Assembly (NCBI GenBank): GCA_028291515.1
Contig: JAQGHU010000077.1
Coordinates: 1 to 64,000, forward strand
Source of the DNA: Schlesneria sp.
GTDB lineage: Bacteria > Planctomycetota > Planctomycetia > Planctomycetales > Planctomycetaceae
DNA length: 64,000 nt
Direction of reading: 5' to 3'
Both the position numbers and the translations under genes were made by a program. Of this stretch, positions 57,584 through 64,000 are shown piece after piece (position 1 is the first letter of the stretch; each line of letters begins with the position of its first letter). The notes under the pieces were generated by a model that saw only the letters and a program-made list of their open reading frames with translations, had not been told where the DNA came from and did no database searches.

Positions 57584-58366
57584 TCAGAGACTTCCATCGG
57601 ATCGAGACGACCACCACGGCAAGCTGACGCCACCATCCACCGTGATCGTGCTGCCGGTCATATAGTCTGCATCACTGCTGGAAATGAACGCGACACTCTT
57701 GCCGATCTCGTCCGGTCGCCCCAATCGCTTCCAAGGGAGTTTGGCTCCGCCCGCGGCGAGTTGTTCCTCGGTGAAGAACTTTCGCTCACCCGGTGTATCG
57801 ATCCAACCTGGGTGAACAATGTTGACTCGGATACGGTGCTCAGCCAGTTCAATCGCGGCCGTACGCGCCATATGATCGATGGCCGCTTTCGCCATGTTGT
57901 AGGCCATGGCTGTGGGGATCGGAATCACTGCATGCGGCGAACTGATGATGACGATCGAGCCCCCATTGCCCTGCTTGACCATCTGCATTGCGGCAGCACG
58001 CATTCCGTAGAACGCGCCCCACATCCCCACATCGATGGTTCGCTTAAAGCCTTCGAGGTCCGCTTCCAGCATCAGTTGGCGATCGCTATAGACCGCGTTG
58101 GAGACGAACAGATCCAGGCTACCGAAGGCGGCGGCGGTTTCAGCCACCATCGCTTCGACGCGTTCGCGGCTGGAGACATCGCCTTGCAGGATGATCGCTT
58201 TCACGCCGAAGCCGTGGGCTTCCTCGGCGACCGATTCGGCCTCGCCAGCGTGCGAGAAATAGTTGATCGCGACGTTCGCACCGGCCCGAGCCATCTCGAT
58301 CGCGCACCCCTTGCCAATCCCGCGCGAAGACCCTGTCACCAGCGCGTTCCGACCTTTTAGATCCAT
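57584..58366 (-). CDS. Short-chain dehydrogenase/reductase
   Basis: The 260-residue protein has the NAD(P)-binding GSSRGIG at 12-18, VSNAVYS for the NNAG position, active-site S142/S143 in VIISSPHA and Y156-x-x-x-K160 in AYNMAKAA. The ending ITVDGGVSLPWW is typical of 3-oxoacyl-ACP reductase and glucose 1-dehydrogenase-like members. NADPH-dependent reduction of a keto group is likely, but the substrate cannot be told. Ribosome and start are plain, with terminators on both sides (57508 and 58400), so it is a single-gene unit. Confidence 0.9.
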   Translation of the reverse strand: MDLKGRNALVTGSSRGIGKGCAIEMARAGANVAINYFSHAGEAESVAEEAHGFGVKAIILQGDVSSRERVEAMVAETAAAFGSLDLFVSNAVYSDRQLMLEADLEGFKRTIDVGMWGAFYGMRAAAMQMVKQGNGGSIVIISSPHAVIPIPTAMAYNMAKAAIDHMARTAAIELAEHRIRVNIVHPGWIDTPGERKFFTEEQLAAGGAKLPWKRLGRPDEIGKSVAFISSSDADYMTGSTITVDGGVSLPWWSSRSDGSL

Positions 58367-58399
58367 TGCACGTCCTTCCCGTCGCCACAGTCAACAAGA

Positions 58400-58428
58400 A
58401 AACCCGGCTTGACCGACAAGCCGGGTTT
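58400..58428 (-). terminator. Intrinsic terminator after the IscA/ErpA gene
   Basis: AAACCCGGCTTG at 58400-58411 pairs with CAAGCCGGGTTT at 58417-58428 around a five-base loop. On the minus strand it is followed by TCTTGTTG, so it ends the transcript of the gene at 58460-58792. Confidence 0.85.
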
Positions 58429-58459
58429 AATGATTCATCCACAAACGACACGCACCAGA

Positions 58460-58792
58460 TCAGGCCGAGAAACTGCTGCCACAGCCACACGACTTGACGA
58501 CGTTCGGATTGTTGAATTTGAAGCCACGTTGATTCAGTTCGTCCATAAAATCGAGCGTTGTACCGTCGAGGTACAGCGAACTCTTCTTGTCGACGGCGAC
58601 CTTGATCCCGTGCTGATCACTGACGGCATCCTTGGCGGAATCGGTCGTGGTGTCGAAGCCCAGTGAATATTGGAAGCCGCTGCAACCGCCAGCTGCCACA
58701 CCAATCCGCAGAACGGAGGTTTCAGGAAGCTTCTGCTCGGTCATGACGCGCTTGATTTCGCCAGCGGCCTTTTCGGTCAACATGATAGACAT
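58460..58792 (-). CDS. IscA/ErpA-type iron-sulfur carrier
   Basis: The 110-residue A-type carrier has the three conserved cysteines C37 (GGCSGFQY), C102 and C104 (SCGCGSSF) that hold a [2Fe-2S] or [4Fe-4S] cluster for transfer to target enzymes. The start is ATG 58792, with GAGGAG about 10 bases upstream; a frame extension of twelve codons is not family-like. No isc or suf genes are adjacent. A candidate promoter with a perfect -10 box lies about 65 bases upstream. Confidence 0.93.
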   Translation of the reverse strand: MSIMLTEKAAGEIKRVMTEQKLPETSVLRIGVAAGGCSGFQYSLGFDTTTDSAKDAVSDQHGIKVAVDKKSSLYLDGTTLDFMDELNQRGFKFNNPNVVKSCGCGSSFSA

Positions 58793-58854
58793 TGAAACAT
58801 CTCCTCTTCGATGGGGGCACAGGGACAACTGTGTCCGCTGCAGCAGTACGGGGG

Positions 58855-58884
58855 ATTATACGCGAACCCAGCTAAAAACAACAA
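58855..58884 (-). promoter_or_regulatory. Candidate promoter for the IscA/ErpA gene
   Basis: On the minus strand, a perfect -10 box TATAAT (58860-58855) lies 18 bases after TTGTTG (58884-58879). Predicted leader length to the ATG is about 60 bases. The -35 match is weak (three of six). Confidence 0.45.
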
Positions 58885-59089
58885 CGGCCCTCGCCGTATG
58901 AGAGTGACTACCCGAATTATTCGTCGACTTAACAGAGAAACTGGCAGAATTCGACCGCAGTTTGAGGATAACCCGCAAGATCGCCGTCAGCCAGCGAATT
59001 AAACTCTTTGGCTGGACATGCTTTCCGAAGAGAATGACCACTTATGGGAAACCGCCATTGCAGTGAGGGCAACAGGTCCCTTCTCCCGC

Positions 59090-59113
59090 CATTCCCGCGC
59101 AGCCGGGAGTCCA
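59090..59113. repeat. Degenerate family-E repeat
   Basis: CATTCCCGCGCAGCCGGGAGTCCA-like sequence at 59090-59113 aligns with the unit at 3252-3275 with two changes in the right arm. It lies in the untranslated region before the WD40 lipoprotein. Confidence 0.6.
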
Positions 59114-59274
59114 CCGATGTCTGGGGGTACCGCTTTCAGGAGATCCATCCTCCGAAAACGACACCGTTTCCCATTTTGGACAGTGAATCCACACAACCGT
59201 GGTCTAACTGGTACGATCAGGCTGCTCTTTGTCCATCAGAGACTTCAACATCAATTCAGCACTGGGAACCGGTG

Positions 59275-61956
59275 ATGCGTCCTCGTTCAAAGCAAGTCTC
59301 GTTGATTTACTGGCGGTCGGCGCGCGTGTCCCTCGCCTTCGTCGTGCTCGCTTCAATGACGAGCGGTGGTTGCGGTACTAAGCCCCCAATATCGGCCACG
59401 GCCGGTGCTCAGGCGTCCGAATCGGCAGTCAAGTTAACATCCACAACCACCGATGCGACTGCGGAGCCCGCTCAAGCTCAGGCAACAGCACCCGAAACCA
59501 AGGCCGCGATACCGGCTGTAACCACGAAGCCACAGGCTACCAACGTCGGAAAACCGATCACGGAGGCGGTCCCCAAGCCTCCGGTCAAACCTTCGCCGGA
59601 ACAAATTGCCAAATGGGGCCTCATCGACTTCGAACCGCTGCACCTCCTGGCCTGTTACGACGGGTTTGGCGATGGCTTTCTGCAGGCGATGGCCATCAGT
59701 CCCGATGGAAAGCAATTTGTGGTGGGCGGGGCCAAGTTATCACTCTGGAAGACCAGCGAGTCGCAACCCGGCGAGGATCTGCTGGCCGATGTCAAAACCG
59801 ATTATCTGGGACGCCCGATTCGATCGGTCGCGATCTCGCCCGACGGTAGTCGTCTCGCCGCGGGTGATGATAAAGGTTGGCTTCATCTCTGGTCACTGTC
59901 GAACCCCAGCGACGTGACGGTTGTTCGGGCTCACGACAGCCATCTGACCGAAATGGCTTTTTCACCTGACTCACAAACGCTCGCCACCACAAGTTACTCG
60001 GGCGAAGTTCGCTTGTGGAATGCGATGGACGGCAAGAAACTCAAGAGCTTGAAGGTCTCCGATCAGGAAGTGAAGGGTTTGGCATTTCTGTCCAACACCC
60101 GACTCGCGACTGCCAGTAAGGAAGTCAGCGTCTGGAACGTCGAAAGCGGAACGAAAGAGACCTCTTTGACCACAGGCTATGTCCGCGGTCCAGCCCTCGG
60201 CATTTCGCACGATCTGCGGTGGCTCGCCTTCAACAACGCCGAATCCAAAACCTGTCTGTGGGATGTCGAGAACTCCATGCCAACCGACATCGTCTTCCAG
60301 GACGCCGCTGGTCTGATGGACTTCTCAGACGACGGTAAGTGGATCGCAACCTACTCGGGCGACTCCAATATTCGCATCGTCGACGCGAAGACGGGAAAGA
60401 CCGCTCAAGTCATTGACGCCGATGGCGGCCGTACCGTGGCACTCAATTGGTTACCCGAGAGCAACGCGCTGATCATCGCCTCGGAACTCGGACGAGTCCG
60501 CATCTGGGGGACCACCGAGACCGCCAAGACACTCGGCATCGAGCCACTGGAACTGCCATCGGTCGGGCCGCTCGCTGCGGATTCTCACAAATCGATGACA
60601 CCCGCCCAACTCCAAAAAGTGGTGGATCTGCGATCGCTGCCGAGGTTGCCCGGTGCAGTCCAGCAATGCGACTTTGGAATGTGTGCGTACAATGCCCCCA
60701 GTACAGAGCAAGATGCCATTCGGTTCTATCGCTATGTCCTTGATAAAGCGGGCTGGACAGAAGCCGCGACCCCCGCGCAAGGCGGCTTCGTCTTTCGCAA
60801 AGAGGGCTGCGAACTTAACCTCACATTCAATGCGGCACCACCAGTTCCGGGTCAGGCACCCGGTCTGCAAGTCAGCCTGCATTTCGCCGGCAACTACAAC
60901 GTAGGCTGGCTCCCAAAAATCGCAGAGATCGATTCCAAGGGGAATTGGAGTTCGTTTTCGTCCACCTCCTATCGAACTAAGGAAGACCTCACCAGCGTCG
61001 AGGTTTCCATTTTGAAGCAGTTCCATGAAGCAGGCTGGACCGCCTACACGAGACTAAACTCTGCTGGCAACGAAGAACCCAACGTCCGCAGGATTTCAAT
61101 GCTGCAGGGGGGCTGTGATCTGACGATTTCGATCGGCTATCCCGCGGATTCGACCCAAGAACTGGTCGTACAGACCAACATCAGCGTGTCGAACAAGTCC
61201 TTGCCCATTCCAAGCGATGCCGGCTGGATTGAATACGATTCCTCGACGAACCTGCTGCTCGTCGCCAACACCAAACTGGATCTGAAGCAGACAGCTGAGT
61301 TCTTTGACACCGAAATGGCGTCCGCAGGTTGGCTGTCTCGAGTAACCGGCCGTCAATTCAAAGACGAGAAAGCGTGGTTGCCGTACATCCGCGGACAACA
61401 GGATGTTCTCATCCGGCTTGTCGCTCTTCCCGAAGGAAAAACACGCATCCTGGTCGGCGATGTCGAACGCTCATCCTGGCAATTGAAGAAGCCGGATTCC
61501 CCTGACAAGAAGAAGGAAAAGCCCGGCATCGAAGCCGCCGATTTCACGTTGCCCAAGGGGGCCGCTGCAATCAAATATGATGTCGATCAGAAGCAGATCG
61601 AATACGAACTGTCCGGAGCGACCCCCGGGAAGCTGAGCGACCAATTTGTCGAGCAGTTGGAAACGCTGGGATGGACCCGCGAAAAGTCCGGCGTGATCAG
61701 TGACGAGTACGTCTTCATCACGTTCAGCAAAGTCCGCAGCGAAGTCCAACTGCGAGCCCGCGCCGAACCCAAAAAAGCGACCGCCGTGATCAGCGGCGAC
61801 GGCCTCCTCTGGACCAAGCCACTCCCCACGGCCCCCGTCAGAATCTCCTACGCCACCTGGCTCCGCCGCGAACACAAAGACGCCTCGCTGGACCACCTGA
61901 AAGACTTCGCCGAAGAGATGCGCAGGATCCCGGCGGCCGGCAAGAGCAGCAAGTAG
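59275..61956 (+). CDS. WD40-repeat lipoprotein
   Basis: The 893-residue protein starts at ATG 59275. Its signal peptide ends in the lipobox MTSGGC with lipidated Cys33. A Thr/Ala-rich linker (about 36-100) leads to WD40-like repeats at about 130-420 (for example PDSQTLATTSYSGEVRLWN and ISPDGSRLAAGDDKGWLHLW), about seven blades. The remaining 450 residues contain three or four similar soluble modules (DKAGWTEAATPAQGG, EMASAGWLSRVTGRQF, LETLGWTREKSGVI), each ending with a GWT/GW-type turn; these look like internal repeats of a small domain unknown to me. A surface or periplasmic scaffold is likely. A stem-loop lies just after the stop. Confidence 0.83.
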   Translation: MRPRSKQVSLIYWRSARVSLAFVVLASMTSGGCGTKPPISATAGAQASESAVKLTSTTTDATAEPAQAQATAPETKAAIPAVTTKPQATNVGKPITEAVPKPPVKPSPEQIAKWGLIDFEPLHLLACYDGFGDGFLQAMAISPDGKQFVVGGAKLSLWKTSESQPGEDLLADVKTDYLGRPIRSVAISPDGSRLAAGDDKGWLHLWSLSNPSDVTVVRAHDSHLTEMAFSPDSQTLATTSYSGEVRLWNAMDGKKLKSLKVSDQEVKGLAFLSNTRLATASKEVSVWNVESGTKETSLTTGYVRGPALGISHDLRWLAFNNAESKTCLWDVENSMPTDIVFQDAAGLMDFSDDGKWIATYSGDSNIRIVDAKTGKTAQVIDADGGRTVALNWLPESNALIIASELGRVRIWGTTETAKTLGIEPLELPSVGPLAADSHKSMTPAQLQKVVDLRSLPRLPGAVQQCDFGMCAYNAPSTEQDAIRFYRYVLDKAGWTEAATPAQGGFVFRKEGCELNLTFNAAPPVPGQAPGLQVSLHFAGNYNVGWLPKIAEIDSKGNWSSFSSTSYRTKEDLTSVEVSILKQFHEAGWTAYTRLNSAGNEEPNVRRISMLQGGCDLTISIGYPADSTQELVVQTNISVSNKSLPIPSDAGWIEYDSSTNLLLVANTKLDLKQTAEFFDTEMASAGWLSRVTGRQFKDEKAWLPYIRGQQDVLIRLVALPEGKTRILVGDVERSSWQLKKPDSPDKKKEKPGIEAADFTLPKGAAAIKYDVDQKQIEYELSGATPGKLSDQFVEQLETLGWTREKSGVISDEYVFITFSKVRSEVQLRARAEPKKATAVISGDGLLWTKPLPTAPVRISYATWLRREHKDASLDHLKDFAEEMRRIPAAGKSSK

Positions 61957-61968
61957 TCGGTTTCAGCA

Positions 61969-61999
61969 CGGCGAAAGAACTCACGCCATTCTTTCGCCG
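61969..61999 (+). terminator. Stem-loop after the WD40 lipoprotein gene
   Basis: CGGCGAAAGAA at 61969-61979 pairs with TTCTTTCGCCG at 61989-61999, an 11-base perfect stem with a 9-base loop. No T-run follows, so stopping activity may depend on other factors. Confidence 0.55.
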
Positions 62000-62014
62000 A
62001 ATGCCACCGCCCGA

Positions 62015-62020
62015 TAGAAT
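62015..62020 (+). promoter_or_regulatory. -10 box of the tRNA-Arg gene
   Basis: TAGAAT at 62015-62020 lies 11 bases before the mature tRNA start. No good -35 box is seen at the usual spacing because the terminator stem fills that region, so confidence is limited. Confidence 0.4.
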
Positions 62021-62031
62021 CTCAGTCACTC

Positions 62032-62105
62032 GCTCCCGTAGCTCAGCTGGATAGAGCGGAGCTTTCCTAAAGCTCAGGTCGCAGGTTCGACTCCTGCCGG
62101 GGGTA
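62032..62105 (+). tRNA. tRNA-Arg (anticodon CCU)
   Basis: All cloverleaf arms fold: acceptor GCTCCCG/CGGGGGT, D arm GCTC..GAGC, anticodon stem GAGCT/AGCTC with loop TTCCTAA (anticodon CCT at 62066-62068), T arm GCAGG-TTCGACT-CCTGC, discriminator A. The variable loop is five bases and no CCA is encoded. It reads the AGG arginine codon. It is followed by a T-rich hairpin terminator and lies just after the WD40 gene. Confidence 0.95.
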
Positions 62106-62124
62106 CTTGGACGATTCTGAAAAC

Positions 62125-62164
62125 GCCCTGTTTTGTAGGATTTCCTGCGATTCAGGGCTTTTTT
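62125..62164 (+). terminator. Intrinsic terminator after tRNA-Arg
   Basis: GCCCTG at 62125-62130 pairs with CAGGGC at 62153-62158, an inner GTAGGA/TCCTGC pairing extends the fold, and TTTTTT follows immediately. Confidence 0.75.
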
Positions 62165-62572
62165 ATTGAGTTTCGCAATTTCCATATTCCGGCCAGATGC
62201 GCTCTCGTCTGCGTCGTTTTTCCCCATGGCTCGTCAAAATCGGAGTCGCGAATCTGCAGCTCGTGTTTCTTGGCCGTCTTCATCGAATTACCGAGCCAGG
62301 CTACCACGATGCAAAGCGGGTAGAGTCACAAACAGGGAGTGACGGGTTCCCGATGCGAAGCGGAAACACGTAACCGAGTGAACGCCTGTTTCTTTTCAGG
62401 AGCGTCATTTCCTGTAGTCGAGCCTTTTGCGGCCCCGCACCGAACTGCGCCTGATCGAGGCTGACAGCCGTTCATCGGTGACTCAGGTACCTTTAAGGAG
62501 CTGGAACTGATAGATTTCAGGCCAGGTTTTTGCCAGTTGGAATATGATTGACCGCTCGGAGCGAACTTTACT
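62165..62572. other. Intergenic region before the multi-PAS gene
   Basis: About 400 bases with no gene. A minus-strand frame here and over the tRNA is the familiar spurious antisense-tRNA ORF. No repeat or RNA structure is evident. The final bases contain GGAG 11 bases before the TTG used as start of the next gene. Confidence 0.45.
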
Positions 62573-64000
62573 TTGAATTACTCACAGCTGTTCGAGCGGG
62601 CCATTGTCGGTGTCTTTCAGTCATCGGTGGAAGGACGATATCTCTGTGCGAATCCGGCGTTCGCGAAGATGCTGGGCTACGAATCGTCGGAAGACTTGAT
62701 CGCTTCGGTGACCGACATCGGTACTCAGATTTACGCCGACCCGAGCCAGCGAGCCGTTGTCGTGAAATGCTTGGCCGAGCGGGAATCGATAGTCGACTTC
62801 GAGTGTGAATGTCGACGCAAGGACGGGACGCGGATCTGGGTTCGGGAGGATTCGTATGCCGTTCGTGACGAGTGCGGGACGCTGCTGTATTTTGAAGGAT
62901 TTGTTCATGACATTTCCGAGCGAATAAAGTCCGACGAAGCGTTGCGGCTGACTCGGTTCACTGTCGACCATGCCACAGTCGAGGTCTTCTGGATTCGACC
63001 GGACGCCAGCATTGCCGACGTCAACGAAACCGCCTGTAAGACGCTGGGATATTCGCGTGACGAACTGCTGGCGTTGCGAGTTGGCGACATCGATGTTGAT
63101 CATCCGCTCGAAGGCTGGGCCGATCACTGGGACGAACTGCGTCGAGCCGGGACGGTGACATTTCCCAGCCGCCAGCGTCGCAAAGATGGCAGCCTGCTGG
63201 ATGTCGAGGTCACGGCGAATTTCTTGAAGTACGACGATCAGGAATTGAACTGTGCGTTTGTCAGAGACATCACCGAGCAGAAGCGCTCGGCGGAAGAACG
63301 GGACCGGCTTTGGAATATGTCGGTAGATCCGATGTGCCTCGCGGGATTCGACGGCTATTTCAAGCAGGTCAACCCTGCGTGGATTAAGGCCCTAGGCTGG
63401 TCCGAGGCCGAGTTGCTCAGTTTTCCGTGGTTGCACTTCGTTCATGTCGACGACCACGCCGCGACGAACGAGGCGGTCGTGACACTGCTGCGCGGCGAGC
63501 CCGTGAACTTGTTCGAGAACCGTTATCGCGACAAGCAGGGCGGCTATCACTGGTTCTCCTGGACCGGTATCGCATTGCAAGAATCGCAAGTGATCCTGGC
63601 TGCGGTTCGCGACATTACCGAGCAGAAGCGGCTGTCGGGGGACCTCGAAAAACTGCTCGCTCTTTCGCCCGACTTGATCTGTTCCGTTCGCCAGGACGGG
63701 TTCTGCCATCAAGTCAACAAGGCATTCACAACGACACTCGGTTGGACGGAAGAAGAATTGCGATCTCGACGTATGTCAGAGATCGTTCACCCTGATGACC
63801 GAGAGCAATCTCGACAGTCACTGGCGATGTTGTTCGAAGGGGCGCCGGTCGCCGAACACGAGGTTCGTGTCCTCTGCAAGAATGGTGCATATCGGTGGGT
63901 CCAGTGGCGTGTTTCTGCGGTGATCGACAATGGATTGTTATTCGCCATCGGTCGAGACATCACCGACCGCCGACAGGAAGTCCAGTTGCTGCGTGATGTC
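62573..64000 (+). CDS. Multi-PAS sensor protein (5-prime part, truncated by the window)
   Basis: 476 codons are visible and the frame is open to the edge; an in-frame stop at 62549-62551 limits the start, and there is no ATG, so TTG at 62573 with GGAG 11 bases upstream is the best start. The sequence is a chain of four PAS domains. Each of the first three ends in the PAC-type motif D-I-S/T-E (VHDISERIKSDEAL, VRDITEQKRSAEER, VRDITEQKRLSGDL), and the fourth ends GRDITDRRQEVQLL near the edge. No membrane helix is seen. Most such proteins end in a histidine kinase or GGDEF domain, which would lie beyond the window. The signal each PAS domain senses is unknown. Confidence 0.85.
   Translation, partial: MNYSQLFERAIVGVFQSSVEGRYLCANPAFAKMLGYESSEDLIASVTDIGTQIYADPSQRAVVVKCLAERESIVDFECECRRKDGTRIWVREDSYAVRDECGTLLYFEGFVHDISERIKSDEALRLTRFTVDHATVEVFWIRPDASIADVNETACKTLGYSRDELLALRVGDIDVDHPLEGWADHWDELRRAGTVTFPSRQRRKDGSLLDVEVTANFLKYDDQELNCAFVRDITEQKRSAEERDRLWNMSVDPMCLAGFDGYFKQVNPAWIKALGWSEAELLSFPWLHFVHVDDHAATNEAVVTLLRGEPVNLFENRYRDKQGGYHWFSWTGIALQESQVILAAVRDITEQKRLSGDLEKLLALSPDLICSVRQDGFCHQVNKAFTTTLGWTEEELRSRRMSEIVHPDDREQSRQSLAMLFEGAPVAEHEVRVLCKNGAYRWVQWRVSAVIDNGLLFAIGRDITDRRQEVQLLRDV

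Larger units (their letters stand above)
58793..59274. other. Divergent intergenic region with repeat remnant
   Basis: About 480 bases between two divergent genes. It holds a promoter candidate for the IscA gene (58855-58884) and a decayed family-E repeat (59090-59113). A plus-strand reading frame (59044-59274) is continuous with the WD40 gene but runs through the repeat and precedes the lipoprotein signal, so it is not coding. Confidence 0.5.

Noticed and set aside
59044-59274. N-terminal extension of the WD40 gene
   Set aside because: It runs through a decayed palindromic repeat and precedes the lipoprotein signal sequence.
61838-62227. Minus-strand 129-codon frame across the tRNA
   Set aside because: It reads the tRNA-Arg gene backwards and contains the familiar artefact peptide CDLSFRKAPLYPAEL; it also overlaps the WD40 gene end.
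62032-62572. tRNA-Arg as an attachment site of an integrated element
   Set aside because: No integrase gene and no duplicated 3-prime tRNA fragment were found within the visible 2 kb downstream; the gene after it is a normal sensor gene.

Overview
The window looks like a chromosomal segment of a planctomycete, probably order Planctomycetales (a Schlesneria- or Gimesia-like lineage is a guess). No rRNA is present, so this rests on gene content and style: very large secreted TPR, WD40 and PQQ-propeller proteins, a sulfatase, a giant multi-haem fusion protein of the type common in Planctomycetes and Verrucomicrobia, paired ExbD genes, and several families of intergenic palindromes. Coding density is ordinary. 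I found no integrase, transposase, prophage, CRISPR array or toxin-antitoxin pair.

Layout. 292-3836 (+): a TPR protease-like exported protein and a DinB-family protein. 3987-12169 (-): two large polytopic membrane proteins (GT-C/YfhO-like), a quinone-oxidoreductase-like enzyme, a PhyH-family dioxygenase and an MFS transporter. Large palindromic repeats sit between some of these genes. 12442-19231 (+): two exported TPR proteins, then one ExbB/TolQ and two ExbD/TolR proteins, forming a proton-channel cluster. 19768-28678 (+): lysS, an orphan exported protein, a LolC/LolD-type ABC exporter, a branched-chain aminotransferase, a small membrane protein (on -), a YHS-domain protein and argG, with clear terminators after lolD, the aminotransferase and argG. 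28737-38458: an exported hydrolase (-), a sulfatase, an N-acetylneuraminate-lyase-like protein and a 1971-residue five-haem fusion protein, a likely scavenging module for complex glycans. 38489-40737: a proline-rich lipoprotein (-), a gene-poor 0.8 kb stretch, and an integral membrane protein.

40838-44097 (-) is the translation operon rpsB-tsf-pyrH-frr, with a good sigma70-type promoter and stem-loops in two of its intercistronic gaps. 44282-55426 (-) is a five-gene run of unusual envelope proteins: a 519-residue exported protein, a coiled-coil protein fused to a family-5 solute-binding domain, an FHA-like domain joined through a membrane segment to a PQQ-type propeller, a TonB-like single-span protein, and a cyclase-fold/HEAT protein. 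55521-58792 (-) carries MazG, YdcF, apt, an SDR oxidoreductase and an IscA/ErpA protein. 59275-61956 (+) is a WD40 lipoprotein, followed by tRNA-Arg(CCU) and the first 476 codons of a multi-PAS sensor protein that runs off the window.

Most interesting: (i) in the ExbB-ExbD-ExbD cluster the second ExbD has Asn where the proton-carrying Asp of the membrane helix is expected, next to a first ExbD that keeps it; (ii) the 44-55 kb cluster couples an intracellular FHA-like domain to an extracytoplasmic propeller and includes a solute-binding protein with no permease; (iii) the 1971-residue fusion with five CxxCH sites; (iv) at least five distinct palindromic intergenic repeat families without any transposase nearby. 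All family assignments come from reading the sequence; no database search was possible.
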